64,000 nucleotides of DNA from Oscillospiraceae bacterium (GTDB lineage: Bacteria; Bacillota; Clostridia; Oscillospirales; Oscillospiraceae): contig SVMF01000001.1 of NCBI GenBank assembly GCA_015067565.1, forward strand, positions 1-64,000, given 5' to 3'. A program made the position numbers and the translations under genes. Positions 7,571-15,784 of this stretch are shown here, piece after piece (positions within the stretch are counted from its first letter, which is position 1; the number at the start of each line of letters is the position of its first letter). The notes beneath the pieces were generated by a model, which saw nothing but the letters and a program-made list of their open reading frames with translations, did not search any database and had not been told where the DNA came from.

Positions 7571-8083
7571 ATGAGCAATTTTGATAACAACCTGGTTATG
7601 GACTGGAATGATGCCATCGAGGACGATGGCCAACAGTTTATCCTCCTGGAGGAGGGTGACTACAACTTTGTGGTGCGTGACTTTGAGCGTGGGCGTTTCC
7701 CCGGCAGTGCCAAGCTCCCTGCCTGCAACAAGGCAACCTTGACCCTTGAGGTGGACACTCGTGAAGGCAGTGCCTTCGTGAAGTGCGATCTCATTCTCTG
7801 CCGCACCCTGGAGTTCCGCATTTCTGATTTCTTCCGCTGCATCGGTCTCAAGAAGCACGGTGAGCGTTTGGTGATGGACTGGAACAAGGTTCCCGGCGCA
7901 CAGGGCCGTGCCCACTTCAAGCCCCGTCCCTACACCAATCGTGACGGTGAGCAGAAGATGGCTAATGATGTGGATCGCTTCCTGGACTACGATCCCGCCT
8001 TCTTTCCCAAGCAGAAGACCCCTGCCTGGGTAAGTGATGCAGAAAAGGCACCCCAGCAGAGCTGGTCGCAAGACACCTTCTAA
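7571..8083 (+). CDS. DUF669 protein (putative single-strand DNA-binding partner)
   Basis: A 170-residue protein of the DUF669 family, with the typical opening MDWNDAIEDDGQQFILLEEGDYNF and central LTLEVDTREGSAFVKCDL strands. DUF669 proteins occur next to Sak4-like recombinases and are thought to bind single-stranded DNA; that function is inferred from neighbourhood. A GGAGG site precedes the ATG and the stop overlaps the helicase ATG (TAATG). Confidence 0.85.
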   Translation: MSNFDNNLVMDWNDAIEDDGQQFILLEEGDYNFVVRDFERGRFPGSAKLPACNKATLTLEVDTREGSAFVKCDLILCRTLEFRISDFFRCIGLKKHGERLVMDWNKVPGAQGRAHFKPRPYTNRDGEQKMANDVDRFLDYDPAFFPKQKTPAWVSDAEKAPQQSWSQDTF

Positions 8084-9663
8084 TGATGAACCTTAGACCG
8101 TATCAAACACAGGCGAGAGATGCGGTCATCGCCGAGTGGGACAAAGGGCACCGGAAGACACTTCTGGTGCTTCCCACCGGCACCGGTAAGACCGTGGTCT
8201 TTTCCTCCATCTTGGGACAGCGTGTTTCTCGTGGAGGAAAAGCCTTAGTCCTCGCCCACCGGGGAGAATTGCTGACCCAGGCGGCTGACAAGTTGCTGGC
8301 AGTTACCGGACTATCCTGTGGTCTGGAAAAAGCAGAAAGCTCCTGCCTAAACGGAGAGGAGCAGATTGCTGTTGGGTCTGTCCAGACATTGGCGCAGGAA
8401 AGCCGACTGCGGCAATTTCCCCGGAACTACTTTACTGACATCGTGGTGGACGAAGCCCACCATTGTCTGTCGGATAGCTATCAGAGGGTACTGGAACATT
8501 TTCCGGATGCCAATGTGCTGGGTGTTACAGCTACCCCGGACAGAGGAGACCGGAAGGATCTAGGTCAGTACTTTGATAGCCTTGCCTTTGAGTACAGCAT
8601 GGAAGATGCCATTAGGGACAAGTACTTATGTCCGGTGAAGGCACAGATGATTCCCTTGGAGCTGGATATCAGCAAGGTCCAGATCACCAATGGTGACTTC
8701 AGCACCGGTCAAATTGGCTCTTTCCTGGAGCCGTACTTACAGCAGATTGCCAAGGAAATGGCGCACTACTGCAAGGATCGAAAGACCGTGGTGTTCCTTC
8801 CATTGGTACACATCTCACAGCGGTTCCGGGACATCCTTGAGGATGACGGCTTTCGAGCAGCAGAAGTGAACGGCAACAGCACAGACCGGGCGCAGATCCT
8901 GGCTGACTTTGAAAACGGAAAATACGATGTGCTGTGCAACTCAATGCTTCTGACGGAAGGTTGGGACTGTCCAAGTGTAGACTGTGTGGTGGTTCTTCGT
9001 CCCACAAAGGTCCGGAGCTTATATCAACAGATGGTAGGGCGCGGAATGCGCCTACACCCCGGAAAGGATCACCTTCTGCTTTTGGACTTTCTGTGGATGA
9101 CAGAACGGCACGATTTATGCCGCCCCTCTTGTCTTATTTCCAAGGATGCGGATATTGCCAAACGCATCGATGCGCAGATCAAGGATGCGGATGACAGTGT
9201 TGACCTTGTAGATGCCGAAGATGAAGCCGAGCGTAATGTCCTCCAGGAACGGGAAGAAACCCTTGCCCGTGAACTGGAAGAAATGCGTCTGCGGACACGG
9301 AGACTGGTAGATCCACTCCAATATGCAGTTTCTATCGCAGCGGAAGACCTGGTTGGCTATGTTCCTACCTTTGCTTGGGAAATGGCACCGCCTTCTGAAA
9401 AGCAACTGGCATTTTTGGAGCAGAGAGGCATTTACTCCGCTTCCGTTGAGAATATGGGCAAGGCAAGCCTGCTGATTGGCCGGCTGATGCGCCGACAGAA
9501 AATGGGACTGGCAACACCCAAGCAGATCCGCTGTTTAGAGCGTTACGGCTTCAGACAGGTTGGTACTTGGAAGTTTGAGGAGGCCGGCAAGATGATATCC
9601 CGGCTTGCCGCTAACAGTTGGCGGTTACCCCGTGGGCTTATTCCCAATAAATACAAACCTTAA
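8083..9663 (+). CDS. SF2 DEAD/DEAH helicase
   Basis: A 526-residue superfamily 2 helicase. Walker A PTGTGKT (residues 31-37), DEAH box in VVDEAHHC, motif III VTATPDR and motif VI QMVGRGMRL are all visible. A C-terminal extension of about 150 residues follows the helicase core. Coupling to DUF669 through a TAATG overlap replaces a strong ribosome site. It probably unwinds DNA during phage replication or recombination. Confidence 0.9.
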   Translation: MMNLRPYQTQARDAVIAEWDKGHRKTLLVLPTGTGKTVVFSSILGQRVSRGGKALVLAHRGELLTQAADKLLAVTGLSCGLEKAESSCLNGEEQIAVGSVQTLAQESRLRQFPRNYFTDIVVDEAHHCLSDSYQRVLEHFPDANVLGVTATPDRGDRKDLGQYFDSLAFEYSMEDAIRDKYLCPVKAQMIPLELDISKVQITNGDFSTGQIGSFLEPYLQQIAKEMAHYCKDRKTVVFLPLVHISQRFRDILEDDGFRAAEVNGNSTDRAQILADFENGKYDVLCNSMLLTEGWDCPSVDCVVVLRPTKVRSLYQQMVGRGMRLHPGKDHLLLLDFLWMTERHDLCRPSCLISKDADIAKRIDAQIKDADDSVDLVDAEDEAERNVLQEREETLARELEEMRLRTRRLVDPLQYAVSIAAEDLVGYVPTFAWEMAPPSEKQLAFLEQRGIYSASVENMGKASLLIGRLMRRQKMGLATPKQIRCLERYGFRQVGTWKFEEAGKMISRLAANSWRLPRGLIPNKYKP

Positions 9664-9677
9664 TTTGGAGGATTTTT

Positions 9678-11675
9678 ATGAGCAATATTTTATCTGCCCT
9701 ACAAGCAATCGATGTAGCGGCAGTGAGTTACCAAGAGTGGATCAATGTCGGTATGGCATTGAAGGCAGAAGGTTTTGAATGCCAGGTTTGGGAAAATTGG
9801 AGCCGTGGTGACAGACGATACCACCCTGGCGAATGCGAACGCAAGTGGGATACCTTCCATGGCAGCATCTCTCCCATTACCGGAGCAACCATCGTGCAGA
9901 TGGCAAAAGACCGTGGATGGACGGCACTTGGTCCCGGGGCGGCTATGGATTGGAACGACATCATTTATTTCGATGGCGATAGCTTCAATCAGTACACGGC
10001 TCCGGAACAGTGGAATCCTACGCAGGAGCTGATCACCTATCTGGAAACTCTGTACGAGAAGGATGACTTCGTGGGTTATGTGACAAATGATGTGTGGCAG
10101 GATACGGAGATGCGCTGGGTGCCGGCAAAGGGCGTATATTCCCGGACAGCTGGTGAGCTGATTGCCTCACTAAAAAAGCATCCGGATGACTTGGGTGCGA
10201 CCATTGGTGACTGGAAGCCGGGGGTCGGTGCCTGGATTCGTTTCAATCCTGTGGACGGCGAAGGTGTTCGTAATGACAACGTTGTCCGCTTCAAGTATTG
10301 CCTAGTCGAATCGGATAGCATGTCGATTGCCGACCAGGATGCACTGTACCGGAAGCTGGAATTGCCGATTGCTTGCCTCGTTCATTCCGGTGGCAAAAGC
10401 CTACACGCTATTGTGAAGGTAGATGCGGAGGACTACACCGAGTACCGCAAGCGCGTGGAGTTTTTGTATGACTTCTTAGCAAGGAACGGTGTCGATGTTG
10501 ACAGACAGAACCGGAATCCTTCTCGGTTGTCCCGTATGCCTGGTGTTACTCGTGGTGAAAAAAAGCAGTACTTGGTGGCTACCAATATCGGCAGAAAGAG
10601 CTGGGTAGACTGGCTCGACTTCGCTGAGGGTGTTACCGATGAACTGCCGGATATGGTTTCCTTGGATACTTACAAGGATAATCTCCCTGTTTTACCTGAC
10701 GAGCTGATTAAAGGCGTTCTCCGCTGCGGACATAAGATGCTGATTTCCGGTCCATCCAAGGCCGGTAAGAGTTTCGCTCTTATGGAGTTGAGCATCGCAA
10801 TCGCAGAAGGCTCCAAGTGGCTGGGCTTCCCCTGCAAGAAGGGTAGAGTTCTGTATGTGAACCTGGAAATCGACCCGGCTTCCTGCATTATGCGTTTTAT
10901 GAAAATCTATGACGCACAGAAACTGCCAAAACGCAATATGGGAAATATCGTCATTTGGAACTTGCGTGGTCATGCGGTGCCGTTAGACAAATTGGTCCCA
11001 AAACTAATCCGCCGTGTGCGAGATCAGCACTTTGATGCCATTATTGTAGACCCCATTTATAAGGTCATCACAGGCGATGAAAATAATGCTTCCGATATGG
11101 CTATGTTCTGCAACCAGTTTGACAAGATTTGTACCGAAACCGGATGTGCAACTATTTATTGCCACCATCACTCAAAGGGATCTCAAGGCAATAAGAAAGC
11201 TATGGACCGTGCAAGCGGAAGTGGCGTGTTTGCCCGAGATCCGGATGCCCAGCTAGATATGATTGAGCTGGCATTGACAGATGATATCAAAAACAATGTG
11301 AGAGACGGTTTTGCAACCGCCTGGAGAATGGAGTCCAACCTCCGAGAATTTCCCAATATCAAGCCTGTAGAGTTTTGGTTTGAATATCCCATCCATCGTG
11401 TAGCCAATGCTGCCGAGTTATCGGCACTTCCGCCACAAGGGACATGGGAAGCAGGACAACTGCAAAACTCTCACAAGAAAACCGCAGAAGATGCCAACGA
11501 GGAATTCCGGCAAGCTTACCAAGTTTTGAATATGGACGGTGCAGTAACCGTACAAGATATGATGGAATATTTGAATCTTGGGGATAAGGCCGTATATGCT
11601 CGGATTCGCAAAATGAAGGACGAGTTCTACTTGGAAAAGGGTCATGTGTACAAGGTGCAGGATAGCCCTAAATAG
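9678..11675 (+). CDS. Replication protein: PriCT-type N-terminus plus RepA/DnaB-like ATPase
   Basis: A 665-residue multidomain protein. Residues about 10-75 match a PriCT-2 primase C-terminal type module (YQEWINVGMALKAEGF... CERKWDTFHG). A middle part with HSGGKSLHAIVKVDA and SRLSRMPGVTR resembles the archaeo-eukaryotic primase fold of phage replication proteins. A RepA-like ATPase begins near residue 350 with Walker A GPSKAGKS and Walker B FDAIIVDP. It is the likely replicative primase-helicase. GGAGG precedes the ATG. Confidence 0.85.
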   Translation: MSNILSALQAIDVAAVSYQEWINVGMALKAEGFECQVWENWSRGDRRYHPGECERKWDTFHGSISPITGATIVQMAKDRGWTALGPGAAMDWNDIIYFDGDSFNQYTAPEQWNPTQELITYLETLYEKDDFVGYVTNDVWQDTEMRWVPAKGVYSRTAGELIASLKKHPDDLGATIGDWKPGVGAWIRFNPVDGEGVRNDNVVRFKYCLVESDSMSIADQDALYRKLELPIACLVHSGGKSLHAIVKVDAEDYTEYRKRVEFLYDFLARNGVDVDRQNRNPSRLSRMPGVTRGEKKQYLVATNIGRKSWVDWLDFAEGVTDELPDMVSLDTYKDNLPVLPDELIKGVLRCGHKMLISGPSKAGKSFALMELSIAIAEGSKWLGFPCKKGRVLYVNLEIDPASCIMRFMKIYDAQKLPKRNMGNIVIWNLRGHAVPLDKLVPKLIRRVRDQHFDAIIVDPIYKVITGDENNASDMAMFCNQFDKICTETGCATIYCHHHSKGSQGNKKAMDRASGSGVFARDPDAQLDMIELALTDDIKNNVRDGFATAWRMESNLREFPNIKPVEFWFEYPIHRVANAAELSALPPQGTWEAGQLQNSHKKTAEDANEEFRQAYQVLNMDGAVTVQDMMEYLNLGDKAVYARIRKMKDEFYLEKGHVYKVQDSPK

Positions 11676-11702
11676 GTCTAAATTTCGGTTTTCTTCTACG
11701 CT

Positions 11703-11781
11703 GTATTTATATACATAAATACTATAGACGGTCGTTACACTCCCTAAGTGGGAAGGGCTAAATGCCCGCCCTTCCCCTTAG
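11703..11781. repeat. AT-rich palindrome and long hairpin between replication genes
   Basis: GTATTTAT-ATAC-ATAAATAC (11703-11722) is a perfect 8-bp palindrome. CTAAG-GGGAAGGGC ... GCCCTTCCC-CTTAG (11744-11781) is a 14-bp stem with one extra base. No T-tract follows. The 165-base gap between the replication protein and RusA holds nothing else obvious; it could be an origin or a control region. Confidence 0.5.
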
Positions 11782-11840
11782 ATGGAGCGCAACGGAACAA
11801 TCTCAGTAAAGAAAACTGCAAAATTCTGAGGTGTAGAAAA

Positions 11841-12245
11841 ATGAATTTCTTTATTGCAATTAACCCACCTACCACAACCGCCCAGATGAAGCAGGTGCGC
11901 GTTGTGAAAGGTAAACCCATATTTTACGATCCCCCGGCAGTGAAGGCTGCCAAGGACAAACTGTCCGCATACCTTTCCGTGAACAGGCCACAGAAGCCCT
12001 TTGAGGGTCCGCTTTCTTTGCGAGTAATGTGGCTGTTCCCCAGGGGGAAAAGTCATAAGAATGGGCAGTGGCGTTCTACACGCCCGGATACAGACAATCT
12101 CCAAAAGATGCTGAAGGACTGTATGACCAAATGCCACTTTTGGAATGACGATGCCCAGGTTGCTCGTGAGATTATCGAGAAAAGATGGTCGGATGAGCCG
12201 TGTGGCATATACATCGAAATTGAAAAATTGGAGGAAGCAAAATGA
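11841..12245 (+). CDS. rusA: RusA-like Holliday-junction resolvase
   Basis: A 134-residue endodeoxyribonuclease of the RusA family. The motif RPDTDNLQKMLKDC carries the conserved aspartates of the active site and FWNDDAQV the further acidic pair. The ATG at 11841 follows GAGGTG by about 8 bases; reading from further upstream would lack a ribosome site. It probably resolves branched DNA made during phage replication or recombination. Its stop overlaps the next gene (ATGA). Confidence 0.88.
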   Translation: MNFFIAINPPTTTAQMKQVRVVKGKPIFYDPPAVKAAKDKLSAYLSVNRPQKPFEGPLSLRVMWLFPRGKSHKNGQWRSTRPDTDNLQKMLKDCMTKCHFWNDDAQVAREIIEKRWSDEPCGIYIEIEKLEEAK

Positions 12246-12445
12246 GCTATGGAATTTATCGCAACTGCGAAGGCTATTCTGATCCCACAGCCGGAGCAGC
12301 AATGAGCAATATTCTGCGTAAGGAACGCAGTCAGCGCCGTAAAGCCATCCGTCGCAAGAATCGCAGACTGCGGAAAGAGGCAGCAGATAAGCTGACTCAG
12401 GATGTGGCGGAAACTACCAAGGAGGCGTGTGACAATGACGGCTAA
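12242..12445 (+). CDS. Small highly basic phage protein
   Basis: A 67-residue protein with a long arginine/lysine-rich helix in the middle (RSQRRKAIRRKNRRLRKEA). The N-terminus has MSYGIYRNCEGYSDPT. Its basic character suggests nucleic-acid binding, but no family is recognised. It is translationally coupled to rusA and overlaps the start of the DUF1492 gene. Confidence 0.55.
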   Translation: MSYGIYRNCEGYSDPTAGAAMSNILRKERSQRRKAIRRKNRRLRKEAADKLTQDVAETTKEACDNDG

Positions 12446-12842
12446 AGAGTACTTAGGACAAGCCTATCGCTTGGATCAGCGGATTAACAGCAAGCTAGAA
12501 CAGGTCATGTCCCTGCGTGATTTAACCACCAAAGCTACCGCAACAATGAGTGATATGCCAGGTGGCGGCAGTCACAATGTGTTTAAGATGCAGGATATTA
12601 TCGGCAAGATTGTGGATTTGGAAAACGAGATAAATGCCGATATTGACCGGTTGGTGGATTTGAAGCGCGATATGGTTGCCGTAATCAAGGCTGTGGTCGA
12701 TCCAGAATGCCAAACACTTCTTGAACTGCGGTATTTATGCTTTAAAACCTGGGAGCAAATTGCCGTGGATATGCAGTACAGCACAAGAAATATCTACAAG
12801 CTACACGATTGTGCATTGGCTAAAGTAAAGGTACCGGTATAA
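12435..12842 (+). CDS. DUF1492 / ArpU-like phage transcriptional regulator
   Basis: A 135-residue protein of the DUF1492 group: an N-terminal coiled coil (about residues 8-80) and a C-terminal sigma-region-4-like HTH (LELRYLCFKTWEQIAVDM... NIYKLHDCALAKV). Family members sit at the end of the early operon of Firmicutes phages and resemble ArpU/RinA-type activators of late genes. The ATG at 12435 is chosen since it follows GGAGGCG. It is followed by a strong terminator. Confidence 0.85.
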   Translation: MTAKEYLGQAYRLDQRINSKLEQVMSLRDLTTKATATMSDMPGGGSHNVFKMQDIIGKIVDLENEINADIDRLVDLKRDMVAVIKAVVDPECQTLLELRYLCFKTWEQIAVDMQYSTRNIYKLHDCALAKVKVPV

Positions 12843-12850
12843 CGAGCAAA

Positions 12851-12882
12851 GGCACTCCCCAAACCGGGAGTGCCTAATTTTG
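12851..12882 (+). terminator. Terminator ending the early/replication operon
   Basis: GGCACTCCC-CAAACC-GGGAGTGCC followed by TAATTTT, 8 bases after the DUF1492 stop. Confidence 0.9.
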
Positions 12883-12886
12883 CCTA

Positions 12887-13020
12887 TAAACAAAAAGAGA
12901 GCCGAATTTCTCCAGCTCTCTCAAGTATGCATCCGCAAACGCATACCCCAATTCTAAGCAAAAATGGAACCGGAGACAGGCACCAGTTCCAATAAAACCG
13001 CAAGGCGATTTTTGTTCCGT
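12887..13020 (-). ncRNA. Candidate small structured RNA on the minus strand
   Basis: A unit of about 130 bases bounded by a good promoter (13027-13055) and an intrinsic terminator. Three hairpins can be drawn on the minus strand: AAAATCGC-CTT-GCGGTTTT (12994-13012), TGGAACTGG ... CCGGTTCCA (12965-12991) and GTATGC ... GCATAC (12925-12946). A final stem AGAGAGC ... GCTCTCT followed by TTTTTG (12892-12921) ends the transcript. No convincing open reading frame lies within. It does not match an RNA family I can name. It could base-pair with phage mRNA or bind a protein. Confidence 0.6.
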
Positions 13021-13026
13021 GCCTAC

Positions 13027-13055
13027 AATATAACGGTCTTATATGTAAAAGTCAA
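13027..13055 (-). promoter_or_regulatory. Promoter of the minus-strand small RNA
   Basis: TTGACT-17-TATATT on the minus strand, placing the transcription start near 13020. Confidence 0.7.
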
Positions 13056-13117
13056 GCCGCTTCTCAAAAAATATTGCCAATCAGCAGGAGCGTGTTTTTG
13101 ATAAACGACCAGTTATA

Positions 13118-13173
13118 GTCCGCAAAAAGCCCCCGGGCCCGAAGGATACCGGAGGACAAACTGGCACATATTT
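13118..13173 (-). ncRNA. Second short minus-strand transcript with terminator
   Basis: From the promoter at 13180-13207 a transcript of about 50-55 bases would run into the stem CCTCCGG ... CCGGGGG followed by CTTTTT (T-run at 13124-13128). Longer pairing CCAGTT/AACTGG and GTCC/GGAC brackets the terminator, which suggests alternative folding. It may be a leader, an attenuator or a tiny RNA. Confidence 0.45.
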
Positions 13174-13179
13174 GAGCCT

Positions 13180-13207
13180 ATTATATCAAAATGCTGCTAA
13201 ATGTCAA
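13180..13207 (-). promoter_or_regulatory. Upstream minus-strand promoter in the RNA-rich gap
   Basis: TTGACA-16-TATAAT on the minus strand, both hexamers perfect consensus. Confidence 0.7.
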
Positions 13208-13261
13208 GATGTACCCGTTTTAATGTCCTTTTGAAAAAGTGTGCAGTAAATTTCATTGTTT

Positions 13262-13338
13262 TTCACTATGTCCCTATGATATCATTATAATCGCCAAGTA
13301 AATATGGATGAGCCTCACAGGAAACTGTGGGGCTTTTT
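13262..13338 (+). promoter_or_regulatory. Plus-strand promoter with an attenuated leader
   Basis: TTCACT-18-TATAAT (13262-13291) would start a leader that meets, after about 20 bases, the GAAA-capped stem CCTCACAG/CTGTGGGG followed by CTTTTT (13313-13338). Read-through would enter the HNH-packaging operon, so control by attenuation or antitermination is likely. Confidence 0.55.
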
Positions 13339-13387
13339 CTATGCCCAAATGGAGGTGGGATGAGTGGGCTACAGAAAGGTTGGTTAT

Positions 13388-13468
13388 ATGGAACAGCTTT
13401 GGTATGTCCTCCGCTACAAACTCCGTCAGCTTGTTAGGAAGGAGGAAAGGAATGCCAAGGAAACCTAA
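13388..13468 (+). CDS. Possible 26-residue basic peptide upstream of HNH
   Basis: MEQLWYVLRYKLRQLVRK..., a basic amphipathic peptide with AAAGG 8 bases before its ATG. It overlaps the HNH start in another frame. A competing 25-codon frame at 13360-13437 has GGAGG 4 bases before its ATG but a less protein-like product. Both are short and unproven. Confidence 0.3.
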   Translation: MEQLWYVLRYKLRQLVRKEERNAKET

Positions 13469-13817
13469 GAGACCCTGTTCCTATCCCGGCTGCCCCAAGC
13501 TTACTGACGGGCGGTTCTGTGAGGAGCATACAAAGGTGGAAGCCAAGCGGTACGAGACTTACGACAGAGACCCGGAAACACGCCGTCGTTATGGACGGGT
13601 GTGGAAACGCATCCGTGACAGCTATGTACAGCAGCACCCGGTATGTGAGCTGTGCCAGCGAGACGGAAATTTTGTACCGACCGAGGAGATCCACCACAAA
13701 GTCCCTCTAGCAGAAGGTGGTACACATGCACGAGATAATTTAATTGCTTTGTGTAAGTCTTGCCACGCCAAGCTACACGCAGAGCGAGGCGATCGCTGGG
13801 GAGGGTTGCGTAGATGA
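13452..13817 (+). CDS. HNH endonuclease of the packaging module
   Basis: A 121-residue HNH nuclease. Paired cysteines (CSYPGCP, CELCQRDG, CKSCH) bind zinc and the HNH core is EIHHKVPLAEGGTHARDNLIALC. The ATG at 13452 follows GGAGGAAAGG. HNH proteins next to the small terminase are part of the packaging machinery of many HK97-like siphophages and stimulate terminase cleavage at cos; that is the likely role here. Confidence 0.88.
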   Translation: MPRKPKRPCSYPGCPKLTDGRFCEEHTKVEAKRYETYDRDPETRRRYGRVWKRIRDSYVQQHPVCELCQRDGNFVPTEEIHHKVPLAEGGTHARDNLIALCKSCHAKLHAERGDRWGGLRR

Positions 13818-14329
13818 CACCAATCCCAAACTACCCGGGCTACTTTGCCACGGCTGAAGGTGAGATTTACTCAAACCGTTGTGGCTTGTTAAGGAAGCTT
13901 CCTAAGCGATTACACAAGGGCTATTACCGGGTCAATGTGCGTGACGGTGGAACGCCGGTCAAATCCCATGTTGAACCGGTACACAAGTTAATACTTGAAG
14001 CGTTCTCCGGCCCAAGACCACTGAACTATGTGTGCCGGCACCTGAATGGTGTGGCAACAGACAACCGCCTAGAAAACATCTGCTGGGGCACACAGAAAGA
14101 GAACGCCCAGGATGCCATACGGCACGGCACGGCGGTGTGTTTGCGTGTCGGTGAGCGGCACATCAGAGCCAAGCTTACCGAGAAGGACATTATGCAAATA
14201 AAAAAGTTATATGCGGATGGATTAACACAGAAACAAATTGCAGAACTCTACCCTGTTACTCAGAGACACATCAGTGACATTGTAAACCTGAAGACTTGGA
14301 CACATCTTTCTTTCCCGGTAGGGGAGTAA
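13814..14329 (+). CDS. NUMOD4/HNH homing-type endonuclease
   Basis: A 171-residue protein with an N-terminal NUMOD4-like segment (PIPNYPGYFATAEGEIYSN), an HNH-3-type core (VCRHLNGVATDNRLENICWGT) and a C-terminal helix-turn-helix (LTQKQIAELYPVTQRHISDI). This order is that of free-standing homing endonucleases of phages. It overlaps the end of the HNH gene by 4 bases, so it may be a selfish insertion in the packaging operon. Confidence 0.85.
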   Translation: MTPIPNYPGYFATAEGEIYSNRCGLLRKLPKRLHKGYYRVNVRDGGTPVKSHVEPVHKLILEAFSGPRPLNYVCRHLNGVATDNRLENICWGTQKENAQDAIRHGTAVCLRVGERHIRAKLTEKDIMQIKKLYADGLTQKQIAELYPVTQRHISDIVNLKTWTHLSFPVGE

Positions 14330-14443
14330 AAATCTTCGGGACCTTTTTTCTGTGCAACGGGCGTGGGGTCACGTGTTCATTTTCCCCTATTCAAACGGGG
14401 TATTAACCCCCAATAAAATTCAATGAGGAAAGGAGATGTAAAT

Positions 14444-14980
14444 GTGGCCAAGGATGGTACAAATCGCGGTGGCGCTCGACCCGGAACCGGTCCTAAAAAG
14501 AAACCGCTTGCAGACAAAATTACAGCTGGCAAGCCTGCTACCGCACTCAATTTGCCGCCCCCTGCGGAATTTGACGGCGAGGATATCCCTCCTGTGAAGG
14601 AATACCTCAAAGCCAAGCAGAAAAACGGCAAAGACTTATGCGCCGAGGAAGTGTATATCGCAACCTACAAGTGGCTGAAAGGATTAGGCTGTGACCGGCT
14701 TATCAACCCACAGCTTGTGGAGCAATATGCGATGTCAGTTTCTCGATGGGTACAGTGCGAGGAAGCAATTTCTGAATTTGGCTTTCTGGCAAAGCACCCC
14801 ACCACCGGCAACGCAATCGCAAGCCCGTATGTATCTATGAGTCGGGACTATATGAAGCAGGTCAATTCCACCTGGTTTGCAATCTTCCAGATAGTTAAGG
14901 AAAACTGCACTGCCGATTATAGTTCCACCCCGCACGATGACCTTATGGAGCGTCTGCTGACAGCACGGCGCGGACACTAA
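14444..14980 (+). CDS. terS: Terminase small subunit (P27 family)
   Basis: A 178-residue P27-type small terminase that recognises phage DNA and recruits the large subunit. It begins with a glycine/basic leader (AKDGTNRGGARPGTGPKKKP) and continues with the helical VEQYAMSVSRWVQCEEAI and PYVSMSRDYMKQVNSTW segments typical of the family. GTG at 14444 is preferred to the ATG at 14423 because AAGGAG lies 8 bases before it. The large subunit is separated from it by the SAM cassette, about 7.4 kb away. Confidence 0.85.
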   Translation: MAKDGTNRGGARPGTGPKKKPLADKITAGKPATALNLPPPAEFDGEDIPPVKEYLKAKQKNGKDLCAEEVYIATYKWLKGLGCDRLINPQLVEQYAMSVSRWVQCEEAISEFGFLAKHPTTGNAIASPYVSMSRDYMKQVNSTWFAIFQIVKENCTADYSSTPHDDLMERLLTARRGH

Positions 14981-15001
14981 AACACTTGGAGGTAACCATT
15001 T

Positions 15002-15784
15002 ATGTTTGAAAAAGTAAATCCGGCACATCCGGATAAGTTGGCGGACCGGATTGCCGGTGCGTTAGTTGACTTGTCATATGGCAAGGAGGAAAATCCCCGC
15101 ATTGCTGTGGAAGTCCTAATCGGCCACGGCAAGTGCCAAATCATTGCAGAGACTTCTGTGGCGTTGCCCGCCGATGCTGTTACTGCTGCTGTCCACCGGA
15201 TCGCCGGTCCCTTGGAAGTGGATTATGTGGAAGTTCCCCAGGACGCCCATCTGTCCCGAAATCAAACCGGTGCTATCCGCTGTGGCGACAACGGCATCTT
15301 TAAGGGTATGCCTGTGACCGAGGAGCAGAAAAAGCTGACCGGCATTGCCAGAGCAATTTATGCTTTCAACCGCACCGATGGGAAATACATCCTGGACGGC
15401 GACCGCCTGATCATCTGTCAGAGCAACGCCAAGAGTGAGGAGCTGAAATCCATCTTCCCCAACGCAGAGGTTAACCCCCTAGGCGATTGGACTGGTGGCA
15501 CCGATGTTGACACCGGAGCTACCAACCGGAAGCTAGGCAGTGATATGGCAGACTCCGTTACTGGTGGCGGTCTGCACGGCAAGGATCTCAGTAAGGCTGA
15601 TGTCAGCGTAAACATCTACGCTTGGCGGAAGGCACAGGAAACCGGCAAGCCCGTGGAGTTCTGTTGTGCCATCGGCGACGAGACTGTTGGCGGTATCCCT
15701 TATTCTGAAATCGTAGAAACAGCGAGACAGCACATCCAAGCTTTGGGTGGCTTTGAAGCCTTCGCTGCGTGGGGTCTCGTATGA
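15002..15784 (+). CDS. metK: Phage-type S-adenosylmethionine synthetase
   Basis: A 260-residue divergent methionine adenosyltransferase, much shorter than the usual cellular enzyme of about 390 residues. The ATP/methionine site HPDKLADRI (residues 9-17), the GDNGIFKGM loop and GGGLHGKDLSKAD are recognisable versions of HPDK, GDQG and GGAFSGKD. It should make SAM from methionine and ATP. Its stop overlaps the start of a SAM-using DNA methyltransferase (ATGA), and two further SAM enzymes follow, so the product probably feeds DNA modification. Activity of the short form is inferred. Confidence 0.85.
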   Translation: MFEKVNPAHPDKLADRIAGALVDLSYGKEENPRIAVEVLIGHGKCQIIAETSVALPADAVTAAVHRIAGPLEVDYVEVPQDAHLSRNQTGAIRCGDNGIFKGMPVTEEQKKLTGIARAIYAFNRTDGKYILDGDRLIICQSNAKSEELKSIFPNAEVNPLGDWTGGTDVDTGATNRKLGSDMADSVTGGGLHGKDLSKADVSVNIYAWRKAQETGKPVEFCCAIGDETVGGIPYSEIVETARQHIQALGGFEAFAAWGLV

